Assembly: GCA_903904835.1 (NCBI GenBank)
Contig: CAIVEI010000051.1
Span: 124,001-188,000, forward strand
DNA: 64,000 nucleotides
Direction: 5' to 3'
Source of the DNA: an uncultured Schlesneria sp.
Lineage (GTDB): Bacteria; Planctomycetota; Planctomycetia; Planctomycetales; Planctomycetaceae
In this document: positions 28,757 through 37,800 of the stretch, one piece after another
Numbering within the stretch: position 1 is the stretch's first letter
Layout: each line of letters opens with the position of its first letter
Position numbers and translations under genes: made by a program
Notes under the pieces: generated by a model
Databases searched by the model: none
The model's input: the letters and a program-made list of their open reading frames with translations, nothing else
What the model was told of the DNA's origin: nothing

Positions 28757-29665
28757 ATGGACTCACTTCAACGATTCATCGACGCCGAGACTTTGAACAA
28801 ACTGAAAGGACTCGAACTCAAGGCACGGTTGATTGTCGAAGGATACGTTTCCGGGATGCACAAAAGCCCGTACCACGGGTTTTCGGTCGAATTCGCAGAG
28901 CATCGCGAATACGTTCCCGGCGACGATCTGCGTTATGTCGACTGGAAAGTGTTTGGTAAGTCAGATCGCATCTATTTGAAGCAGTACGACGAAGAAACCA
29001 ATTTCGTCTGCCACTTGCTGGTCGATACCAGCGAATCGATGGCCTACAAATCCGAAAAGGCCAAGTTCTCAAAGCTGGAATACGCTCAATTCGTCGCGGC
29101 AGCATTCGCGTACCTGATTATCCATCAGCAAGACGCCGTCGGCTTGGCGACGTTTGATTCCTCGGTCAACCAGTTTCTACGACCGGGCAGTACCGCCGCT
29201 CAGCTAAGGCAACTTTGTCATACGCTGGAACAGAGTCCTCGCCAAGGCGAATCAGCGATCGGTCCCATCTTTCACGACCTGGCCGAACGGATCAAACGTC
29301 GAGGCCTCGTGGTGATCCTCAGTGATTTCTTCGACGATCCTGAAACCCTCATGATGGGTCTGAAGCATTTCCGTCACCGTCGACACGATGTCGTCCTGTT
29401 GCAGGTGATCGATCCCGTGGAGCAGGATTTTTCATTCGTCGACCCGACATTGTTCAAGGGCCTGGAAAATCTGGGTGAGCAACTGACCGAGCCTCGAGCG
29501 TTGAAAAAAGCCTATCAGCGAGAATTCGAAGCGTTCTTGAAAACAATCCAGTCCGGTGCCCGTGACCTGCATATGGATTACGTGCTGATGCGTACCGACT
29601 TACCGCTCGAAGTCGCGCTTCATGAATTTCTTTCCCGCCGGATGTACAAAGCCGGCCGAAGATAA
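28757..29665 (+). CDS. DUF58 (VWA-like) protein
   Basis: 302 aa. The DUF58 block HREYVPGDDLRYVDWKVFGK is followed by a VWA-type fold with a MIDAS-like D-T-S-E-S and ILSDFFDDPE. DUF58 proteins work with MoxR ATPases; the MoxR gene of this window is 9 kb away and on the opposite strand. The ATG at 28757 is chosen as the family start; the open frame begins at 28682. Last gene of its run, followed by a hairpin at 29715. Confidence 0.9.
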   Translation: MDSLQRFIDAETLNKLKGLELKARLIVEGYVSGMHKSPYHGFSVEFAEHREYVPGDDLRYVDWKVFGKSDRIYLKQYDEETNFVCHLLVDTSESMAYKSEKAKFSKLEYAQFVAAAFAYLIIHQQDAVGLATFDSSVNQFLRPGSTAAQLRQLCHTLEQSPRQGESAIGPIFHDLAERIKRRGLVVILSDFFDDPETLMMGLKHFRHRRHDVVLLQVIDPVEQDFSFVDPTLFKGLENLGEQLTEPRALKKAYQREFEAFLKTIQSGARDLHMDYVLMRTDLPLEVALHEFLSRRMYKAGRR

Positions 29666-29714
29666 AGCTCGAGCCGGGACCGCCGTATTACTGTTGATCA
29701 TTCTGGTGGGATAA

Positions 29715-29741
29715 GGTGGGACAAGTCTTCGAAGTCCCACC
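29715..29741. terminator. Perfect 8-bp hairpin, 'GGTGGG-CTTCGA-CCCACC' family
   Basis: GGTGGGAC and GTCCCACC arms pair perfectly around AAGTCTTCGAA, followed by seven A. It is a close relative of 18507-18531. It lies 50 bases after the DUF58 stop and is likely its terminator as well as a dispersed repeat. Confidence 0.7.
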
Positions 29742-29778
29742 AAAAAAACGAATCGATACAATCATCGAGCCCCTCAAA

Positions 29779-29803
29779 GAAGTTGGCAAAGTTGGCCAAC
29801 TTC
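29779..29803. repeat. Perfect 9-bp inverted repeat
   Basis: GAAGTTGGC and GCCAACTTC arms flank AAAGTTG, followed by T-rich sequence. Could be a second terminator or an operator. Confidence 0.6.
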
Positions 29804-29994
29804 TTTGTTTGATAGGCTTTTTGATGAGTTGAAGTTGGTCAACACGATTATTTTCCTCGCTTCGTTTACTTTCGTTCAAAATCGTCTCTTCCGTTCTGCT
29901 GTAATCCCGCATCCGAAATTTGGTGTCACAGTTTGTTCGAGTTCGATCGACTTCGACCATTCCCCGTAATTCGTAGGATTTTCGCGATTGTTTT

Positions 29995-30024
29995 CCCGTT
30001 TTTCGGCGTGTCACCGAAAACGGG
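29995..30024. repeat. Inverted repeat with one-base bulge
   Basis: CCCGTTTTTCGG pairs with CCGAAAACGGG with one extra T, around a 7-base loop. Hairpin or protein-binding site upstream of the defence operon. Confidence 0.5.
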
Positions 30025-30116
30025 CGATCCGAATTGAAATTCAGTCCAGGACGTCAAAGATCAATTGTCGTCGACCGGTTTTGGTTTCCAGAAATCAGGG
30101 CGATCCACCAGCCGTA

Positions 30117-30136
30117 GAATGGGCTTCAGCCCGTTC
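30117..30136. repeat. 'GGGCTTCAGCCC' hairpin repeat
   Basis: GAATGGGCTTCAGCCCGTTC forms a short hairpin and resembles the element at 9785-9810. A dispersed intergenic repeat. Confidence 0.5.
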
Positions 30137-30511
30137 CAAACAACAGCCTTCGCCGGCCAAAATCACTCCGAAACCAAAATCGACAATGTCGAAAAAAAAT
30201 GATGGCGATCATGGCGGCAACGAAGACCTCGTGGACTTCCTCGCCACTGCCGATAAGAGTGCGACATGAAAACACAGTAGTTTTTAGCGTTCGTCAATAG
30301 AAAAAGGGAGTACTTTCTTAACGTTTGGAATGTGGTCAAAAAATTGTTTTTTGGGATCGTTACGACAACAAATTCGATTCGTAATTCTCCGATGAAGCCT
30401 TCTTTGTCCAAATGAAATTTTTAACGACCGCTCGATACCGTCGATCCGATAAATTGGGTAGTCTTTTGCAACAGAGAATTTCCACATCATCGCCTGCGAC
30501 TCGGAACACCG

Positions 30512-30526
30512 AGCGTGTTGCACGCT
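30512..30526. promoter_or_regulatory. Inverted repeat just upstream of the helicase start
   Basis: AGCGTG-TTG-CACGCT, 10 bases before the TTG start of the helicase gene, where a ribosome site would be. No Shine-Dalgarno sequence is visible, so this hairpin may limit translation or be an operator. Confidence 0.35.
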
Positions 30527-30536
30527 GGGGCCACGT

Positions 30537-33500
30537 TTGAGCAACAACGCTATTCGAACCGGAAGCATCGTGTCGGGACCGACCTTGCCAGAGGCCGTCG
30601 AAGTCCTTGCGCTGATTCCGTTTGGCGAGTCGGTCAAAATCATTGGTCGCGGTCTGAAAACAGGCATGACTTACGACCCGGTGCTCAGCCCGTCGCAAAT
30701 CGCGCAACTGACCGTTTCTGCGGAAAAAGAACCGTTTGACGGCGATGCACGCCTGTTTCGTCTGGGTGTCGAAGCACATCGTCTAGGACTGGCGTACGAG
30801 TACGACCCGTTCTTTTCACTGTCGATCGCACGCGTCGATCCGTTGCCGCATCAGTTGGAAGCGGTCTATGAATATTTTCTGAAACTCCCGCGCATTCGTT
30901 TCCTGCTCGCCGACGACCCCGGTGCGGGAAAGACGATCATGGCAGGGTTACTGCTGAAAGAGTTAAAAGCACGCGGTCTTGTGAAACGAGTTTTGATCGT
31001 GACACCTGCGAGCTTAACGTTTCAGTGGCAACGCGAAATGGCGGATAAGTTTCGCGAAAAATTTGAAGTCATTCGCGGCGACGTTTTGCGTGCCAACTAT
31101 GGGCAGAACCCCTGGCAGGAACGGGACCAGGTTGTCACCTCAGTTTCGTGGGTCTCGATGGTTGAGGACGCACGCGAAAGCCTGCTGCGATCCCGTTGGG
31201 ATCTGGTGATCGTCGATGAAGCCCACAAGATGAGTGCCCCTGCCGACGACCGCAAGACATACGCCTATCGGCTCGGCGAATCCCTTTCCAAGATGACGGA
31301 CCATTACCTGTTGATGACGGCCACGCCGCACAAAGGTGATCCCGACCATTTTCGCCGGTTCCTGGCTCTGCTCGATCCCGATGTCTACGGCAGCATTGAG
31401 AGTCTGCAACGTGCCCTGAAAGAACATGAAGCACCGTTCTACCTGCGGCGAACAAAAGAAGCACTCGTAACGTTTCCGCATCCTGAAACAGGCGAAGTAC
31501 GCAAACTGTTTACGAAACGCGAGGTTCGCACGGCGGCTTTCGATCTCGACGGCGACGAACTTGATTTTTACGACGAATTAACGCGATTCGTCGAAGACCA
31601 GTCGATGGCCGCGGCGGGTCAGGAAACCGCCCGAGCCCGTGCGGTCGGCTTTACGATGGCGATGCTCCAGCGGCGAATGGCGTCTTCGGTCTATGCCGTT
31701 CGCAAAAGTCTGGAGCGGATGAGGACTCGTCGGCAGAAGATTCTGGACGACCCCGAGGCGTATCGACAGGAACAGATCGAACGCAAGTTACCCGACGATT
31801 TTGAAGATCTCACCGAAGAAGAACAGCAACGAATCATCGATCAACTCGCCGACGAAGTCCTGTCAGCCGATCCCGCTGCGTTACGGGAAGAGATTGGTCG
31901 TCTGACGCAACTGGTCGACCAGGCGAAGCAGATCGAAGCTCGTGATACTCAGACCAAACTGACCAAGTTGCGGGCCATCTTGCAGGAAGAAGGGATTTTC
32001 GATGACCCGACGATGAAATTGCTCGTCTTCACCGAACACAAAGACACGCTGGATTTCCTGACCGGCGATGGACGCGATGATCGACCGCTGGGAAAGCTGA
32101 GAGAATGGGGACTGACGCTGACGCAGATTCACGGCGGGATGAAAGTCGGCGACCGAGATACACCCGGTAGCCGCATCTATGCCGAACGTGAATTCCGCGA
32201 GTCAGCCCAGGTCCTTGTCGCGACCGAAGCGGCGGGCGAAGGGATTAACCTTCAATTCTGCTGGGTCATGGTCAACTTCGATATTCCCTGGAATCCCGTT
32301 CGACTTGAACAACGTGTCGGGCGAATTCATCGTTACGGTCAGGAGAAAGATTGCCTCATCTTCAATTTCGTCGCCAGAAACACTCGCGAAGGCCGAGTTC
32401 TCCAAACGTTGATTGAGCGCTTGAAAGAGATTCGAGCCGATCTCGGGAGCGATCAGGTTTTTGACGTCGTGGGCGAAGTCTTTCCGTCAAACCTGTTGGA
32501 AAAACTGTTCCGCGATATGTATGCCCGGCAGTTGAATGTGCATCAGATCGAAGACCGAATCGTGCGGGATGTCAGCCCCGAACGATTCCGAGCGATCACC
32601 GAATCAACGCTCGAAGGCCTGGCAAAGAAGGAACTCAACCTGTCGGCGATCGTCGGAAAATCGGCCGAAGCAAAAGAGCGACGTCTGGTCCCGGAAGTGA
32701 TCGAGCAGTTTTTCATCATCGCCGCACCGGAAGCGGGTCTTTCTTCAAAGCCGATGGAAACGAAGCCACAACCCGATTCAAAGTGTCGAATCTACCGGAT
32801 CGGCAAAGTTCCGAGGCATCTACTTCAGATCGGCGACCGGCAAGAGGATCGGTTCGGGCGACTTGGCCGCGAATACGGCAAGATCGTCTTCGACAAACAG
32901 TTTCTCAAGTCTGATGCCACGTTGGAATGGGTCACACCCGGTCATCCGCTGTTCGAGACACTGAGAACCGACATCCTGACGCGAGTGGATGACCATCTCC
33001 GACGCGGTGTCGTGTTTTACGACCTGCATCGTTCACAACCCGCCTTACTGGACGTCTTCGCCGCCTCAATCAACGATGGCCGTGGAAAGACGCTGCATCG
33101 TCGGCTGTTTGTCGTTGAGTCGGGTATTCCCAGTGGGTCGGCCAGTATTGCGCACGGCATTACCGAAAAAACTCCCGCCGAGCCGTCTTTCGCCATGTTG
33201 GTTCATGAGCCGACGTTACTTCACGACATCATCCCCGCCCCAATTGGGACACCTTCCCCGCAATTATCGACACCAAGTCGACAATCCGTCGAAAGCTTTC
33301 TCTATCAACATTCGTTGGCCCCGTGGGGTGAACGTGAATCCGCCGTTCGCGAACAGGAAGTCGCCCGAGTCGTAAAGCACGTTCAGATCAGCCTGGAGTC
33401 GTTGATCGATCGTCAGCAATTGCAGTTTGCGGAACTCGAAACCCGCCGCGTTGAAGGGAAGACAGTTGCAGGTTTGGAAGGAATCATCGCCCAGGCCGAG

Positions 33501-34046
33501 CAACATCTTGACGAACTCAATAATCGGCTGGAATCCCGCCATAAGGAACTTGAACTCGAACGTCATTGTGCCGTGGCCGATATCACCCATCTTGGCCGAG
33601 CCTGGGTTGTCCCCCATCCTGACCGGACGAATCCGCAACTGGCCCCAATGGTCAGGGACGACGAAATCGAACGGATTGCCGTCAATCTCGCAATCCAATA
33701 TGAAGAATCCCGTGGCTGTGTTGTAGAGAGTGTTGAGTCTGAAAATCGAGGGTTTGACCTGATTTCACGTCGTCCACATTCGGAAGACCCGAAAACGTTT
33801 ATCGAAGTCAGGTTTATTGAAGTCAAAGGTCGGGCGGGAGTCGGAGTTGTCGCTCTCAGTTCGAATGAATACACGACCGCCCAGCGGATCAAAAACGATT
33901 ATTGGCTGTATGTGGCCTTCAATTGTGCAGGTAACCCTCAGCTCCATACGATCCAAAACCCGGCGCAATTGGGCTGGCAGCCGGTAATGTCGGTCGAACA
34001 TTTTCAAATCGGTGCCAATGCGATAATCGGAGCGACGAAACAGTGA
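30537..34046 (+). CDS. SNF2-type superfamily 2 helicase with C-terminal DUF3883-like domain
   Basis: 1169 aa, first gene of the six-gene defence-like operon. Helicase motifs: Walker A DDPGAGKT (126-133), DEAH box (227-230), motif III TATPHKGDPDHF, and motif VI QRVGRIHRYGQ (592-602). Residues about 1060-1150 (GFDLISRR, FIEVKGRAGVGVVALSSNEY with E1095 and K1097) match the DUF3883 nuclease-like fold found on defence helicases. The family is close to the DISARM DrmD and BREX BrxH-type enzymes, which translocate on DNA. The start is a TTG: the N-terminal G-x-I-V-x-G-P region it includes is conserved in such helicases, and no ATG is available before residue 44. Its TGA overlaps the next GTG. Confidence 0.85.
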   Translation: MSNNAIRTGSIVSGPTLPEAVEVLALIPFGESVKIIGRGLKTGMTYDPVLSPSQIAQLTVSAEKEPFDGDARLFRLGVEAHRLGLAYEYDPFFSLSIARVDPLPHQLEAVYEYFLKLPRIRFLLADDPGAGKTIMAGLLLKELKARGLVKRVLIVTPASLTFQWQREMADKFREKFEVIRGDVLRANYGQNPWQERDQVVTSVSWVSMVEDARESLLRSRWDLVIVDEAHKMSAPADDRKTYAYRLGESLSKMTDHYLLMTATPHKGDPDHFRRFLALLDPDVYGSIESLQRALKEHEAPFYLRRTKEALVTFPHPETGEVRKLFTKREVRTAAFDLDGDELDFYDELTRFVEDQSMAAAGQETARARAVGFTMAMLQRRMASSVYAVRKSLERMRTRRQKILDDPEAYRQEQIERKLPDDFEDLTEEEQQRIIDQLADEVLSADPAALREEIGRLTQLVDQAKQIEARDTQTKLTKLRAILQEEGIFDDPTMKLLVFTEHKDTLDFLTGDGRDDRPLGKLREWGLTLTQIHGGMKVGDRDTPGSRIYAEREFRESAQVLVATEAAGEGINLQFCWVMVNFDIPWNPVRLEQRVGRIHRYGQEKDCLIFNFVARNTREGRVLQTLIERLKEIRADLGSDQVFDVVGEVFPSNLLEKLFRDMYARQLNVHQIEDRIVRDVSPERFRAITESTLEGLAKKELNLSAIVGKSAEAKERRLVPEVIEQFFIIAAPEAGLSSKPMETKPQPDSKCRIYRIGKVPRHLLQIGDRQEDRFGRLGREYGKIVFDKQFLKSDATLEWVTPGHPLFETLRTDILTRVDDHLRRGVVFYDLHRSQPALLDVFAASINDGRGKTLHRRLFVVESGIPSGSASIAHGITEKTPAEPSFAMLVHEPTLLHDIIPAPIGTPSPQLSTPSRQSVESFLYQHSLAPWGERESAVREQEVARVVKHVQISLESLIDRQQLQFAELETRRVEGKTVAGLEGIIAQAEQHLDELNNRLESRHKELELERHCAVADITHLGRAWVVPHPDRTNPQLAPMVRDDEIERIAVNLAIQYEESRGCVVESVESENRGFDLISRRPHSEDPKTFIEVRFIEVKGRAGVGVVALSSNEYTTAQRIKNDYWLYVAFNCAGNPQLHTIQNPAQLGWQPVMSVEHFQIGANAIIGATKQ

Positions 34047-34882
34047 TTCCGCGAATTCAACACAGCCGGTCGCAATTACGTTCGCATTTTAACGAATACG
34101 AAGATGGCGCGACCTCACTTTTCATGTCCACGGATACTTACCCGGATTTATTCACATTACAGTATCCGGAAATCGTCGCAAAGGCTCCTCATGGTTGGCG
34201 CCGCAAGAACATGGCATACCTATGGTTCCCCCCGAATTCACTCGACGAAAACGATCTCACAAAAATCAAAGAGTGGCGAGAGAAGTTCGCGCAATATGTT
34301 CTCTTGGGATTGAACCCCAATATCGCACCACATTTCGGGAACGAACTCGACTTCTGCATGGCCCTCGACTTCAACTATGTTCCTTCTGAAGGGAAGCGGA
34401 CGATTTATGGAGAGGCCGAATATCAATTGAAGTATCAGGACTCGCGACAGCATGTCCAAGTGTTGGCAAATGCACTGGTCGACGCAATTTCCGACCTTCC
34501 GATTCCCGCCGAATGTTTGGACGATTTTTGCATTTCCTGCGTTCCGAGCTCGCCCGACGTGGCCAGTGTCCAATACCGCCTCGCGTCCGCAGTTGCGGGA
34601 AAAATTGCCGTGGACTTTGTTGACGCCGATTTGAACTGCCCGAAACCAAGCCTCAAAGGGGTGACGGTTGACCAGAAGATTCCTATTTGGCGAAAACTGT
34701 ATGATGATGGTTGCGTCGTACTTTCCGGGTCTGGTGAGGACCGCCTTGTCGTCGTGATTGATGACCTGTACCAGTCTGGAGCAACCTTGTGGATGTTTGC
34801 CAAATATCTCAAAGAACAGGGAGCGTCCCATGTAATTGGGCTTCCCTGTGTCAAATCGTTGGGAGATTCCGATAACCAATGA
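34043..34882 (+). CDS. Phosphoribosyltransferase-like protein of the defence operon
   Basis: 279 aa from a GTG that forms a GTGA overlap with the helicase stop. Near the C-terminus, VVVIDDLYQSGATLWMFAKY (D240, D241) matches the PRPP-binding loop of type I phosphoribosyltransferases, with S in place of the usual T. The first 140 residues match nothing I recognise. The gene ends with an ATGA overlap onto the DprA-methyltransferase gene, so the two are translated together. A ComF-like or nucleotide-processing role is possible; no enzyme activity can be assigned from sequence. Confidence 0.65.
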   Translation: MIPRIQHSRSQLRSHFNEYEDGATSLFMSTDTYPDLFTLQYPEIVAKAPHGWRRKNMAYLWFPPNSLDENDLTKIKEWREKFAQYVLLGLNPNIAPHFGNELDFCMALDFNYVPSEGKRTIYGEAEYQLKYQDSRQHVQVLANALVDAISDLPIPAECLDDFCISCVPSSPDVASVQYRLASAVAGKIAVDFVDADLNCPKPSLKGVTVDQKIPIWRKLYDDGCVVLSGSGEDRLVVVIDDLYQSGATLWMFAKYLKEQGASHVIGLPCVKSLGDSDNQ

Positions 34883-37800
34883 TCAAAGTCGCGTCTCCCA
34901 TTTTGAACCTGTTGCTCGCCAAAGGCGTCGGCACGAAAACGCTCTCCGACATTGTCGATAAACTCGTCGCGCGCGGTCTCTCTCCAGATGACACTGGGAT
35001 CGACGTTCTTGCTGACGAACTTCATTGGCGGGAGGAGCTGAAAGCGAATGCACATTCGGTTCAAGAGCAGGCCGATTTGCTTGCGGAACAAATCGAACGA
35101 CAGAATATTCGAATCCTTGTTCGTGGCTTCGATCCCTACCCTCAAAAACTGATTCGAATACTCGGCAAAGACGCGCCACCGGTCTTGTTCGCCAAGGGAA
35201 ATCTCGCGCTGCTGGAGGCTAAGGCTGTTGGCTTTTGCGGCTCGCGGCAGGCCTCGGAAAAAGGGATTCACGTTGCGGGCGAATCGGCTCGGCAACTGGG
35301 AGAAAAAGGGATAAACGTTGTCAGTGGCTACGCAAAAGGGGTTGATCTTACGGCCCACTGCGCTGCACTTGATTCGGGTGGCACGACGACGATTGTGCTC
35401 GCCGAAGGAATTCTGCATTTCAACGCCAAACGCGAAATCAAGGCGCTGCTCAACGATGTGAATTATCTTGTTATCTCGGAATACTCGCCGCGTCTTCCTT
35501 GGGCGGCGCGAAACGCCATGCAAAGAAATCGGACGATCATCGGCTTGAGTGATGCAATGATCGTTGTCGAATCGGGAACGACTGGCGGGACATTCGCCTG
35601 TGCCGAAGCAGCGCTTGAATTGCAGCATCCGTTGTTCGTCGTTGAATACGCGGCGCCAGCCGAATCGGCTGGCGGAAACCAGCAGTTTTTGCGTCAGGGT
35701 GCGCTACCGTTACGCGGGGATCGGCATGGGCGACCGATTTTGACGAAGGTTTTTGAGACGTTGGCGGCTGAACCAGCGAACGAAACAAAGGATGAAGTTC
35801 GTGTGGCGGAATCCCGCGATATGCTTATCGAGCCTCCGGCAAACACGATCGAGACAATTCCAAAGCCGACGACATTTACGCAACCTGATGAGAATCCAGT
35901 GAAACAAATTGGTTACCCGAAACGTCTGATCGAAGTCGACCTTCCCATCGCCCGAATTTCCGCTCATGCACGCCGGGAGAAGTCGATTCGGCATGGTCAT
36001 ATTTCGACCCTGCATATCTGGTGGGCCAGGCGACCGTTGGCGGCATGTCGAGCAGTGATCTGCGCCAGCTTGTGGCCAGATCCCGTTGACGTCACACAAG
36101 CGGATGTCGAGAAGGCGGCGGCCGATGGTCGGCAACTTCAACTGAACACGTGCCCGCCAGCGTTCCGGCAGTCTGCGGTCAAATTGTTGCTTGAATTTGC
36201 GAATCGCTTTTTCCCGAAGCAGATTAACGAAGAAGGGGAAAAGCTGAGACAGTCCGCTTCGCCGGAAAGCCTTGCGCGGTGGGAAGCGTTGGCGAAAGGG
36301 ACGATGAAACTTGATCCAGACGATGCGTCCGAGGGGCCGATGGTCCGTCTCTGTCTGCTCGATTTCATCGCCGACTTCGCGAACTGGGACAATTCAACGG
36401 TTCCTGCGTATTTGGAAACAAGTCGAGCGCTGACGCAGGCAGCGCATGAATCGCTCGGTGGTGCGCCGGGTACACGACCATTGGTGGTCGATCCGTTTGC
36501 GGGGGGCGGGAGCATTCCTTTAGAAGCGCTGAGAGTGGGAGCGGATGCGTTTGCTAGCGATCTGAATCCAATTCCCGTTCTTCTAAACAAGGTAGTACTC
36601 GAATACATCCCTAGATACGGGCAAAAACTTGTTGACGAAGTTAGAAAATGGGGCGCATGGGTCAAAAACGAGGCTGAAAAAGAATTAAAGGAATTTTATC
36701 CAGCTGACGCAGACGGCGCTATACCTATCACATATTTGTGGGCGAGAACAGTTTTAAGCGATGCTCCTGGGGAAGCGGAGGCGCCCGTTGAGGTGCCGCT
36801 TATGCGATCTCTTTGGCTTGCGAAGTCGATGGGTAGGAAACGCGCTCTGCGTTGGGTCCGCGATTCGCAGGGTGGTGTTAAGTCGGAGTTGATTGACGTC
36901 TGCTACGTTATAGATGGGCAAAAAAGCAAGAGGCAAGTCCGTCGGCCATTACTCGAGATTTTTGAACCAAAAAATGAAAAGGAAGTTGAGCCAGGCACCG
37001 TAGCTCGTGGAAGCGCGACTTGTCCAGTGACGGGTTACACGACTCCAGTGGCTTCCGTGCGCTCACAGTTGAAACAACGTCGTGGGGGCGCGGCAGACGC
37101 CCGCCTATTCGCTGTCGTCACCAAAGTTCCAAACGTTCACGGGCGGACTTACCGACTGCCAAATCATTCTGATTTGATTGCTTTCAACTCGGCTGCGAAC
37201 GAGCTGGAGCGACGTGAGCGTGTGGATGGTACCGAACGTTCCGCAACTGGTCGAGTTGCGGCTCGACGTAGCTTAGAGGCAAGTCACGCGGGTGCGGATA
37301 CTCGTTGTAGTTTGGTTCCTAACGAAGTGATCTCGTTGAATGAGCTTAGGCGCGTGAGCGTGCCCATCTACGGCATGGCACGGTGGGGCGATTTATTTTC
37401 ACCTCGACAGGCGCTAACGTTGACGACGGTCGCACGCCTCGTGCGAGATGCCGGAGCGCGGATGGCCATTAGTGAGACAGGTCATAGTGATGAGATCGCG
37501 GGATTGAGGAACGAAGATTCGCGTCCAGTTTCAACGCAAACTTTGTTGGGGGAGGGCGACGGCGATCTGCAAAAATTAAATTACACAGGATTGGCCGAGG
37601 CAGTGATAACATGTCTATCTATGGTTCTTGGGCGACAGGCTGACTATGTTTCAACATTGGCCATTTGGTCGAGTGGTGGCGAGTTCGTCGCACACACATT
37701 TGGCCGGCAGGCGATTCCAATGGTTTGGGAGTTCCCGGAATGCCAGCCGTTCTCAGATTCTTCTGGGAATTTCGAGGGCGCTTTGGGCTGGGTCATTCGC

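Larger units (their letters stand above)
29666..30536. other. 871-base intergenic region at the left edge of the defence operon
   Basis: No convincing gene. It contains a DUF58 terminator-like hairpin (29715-29741), a perfect 9-bp inverted repeat at 29779-29803, a bulged inverted repeat at 29995-30024, a repeat-family hairpin (30117-30136), a 27-codon plus-strand frame (30186-30269), then an AT-rich stretch (about 30280-30480) that probably carries the operon promoter, and a 6-bp inverted repeat just before the helicase start. Confidence 0.5.

Noticed and set aside
30186-30269. 27-codon frame starting MSKKNDGDHGGNEDL
   Set aside because: Starts with a run of A without a clear ribosome site and has no known relative; mentioned only in the leader finding.
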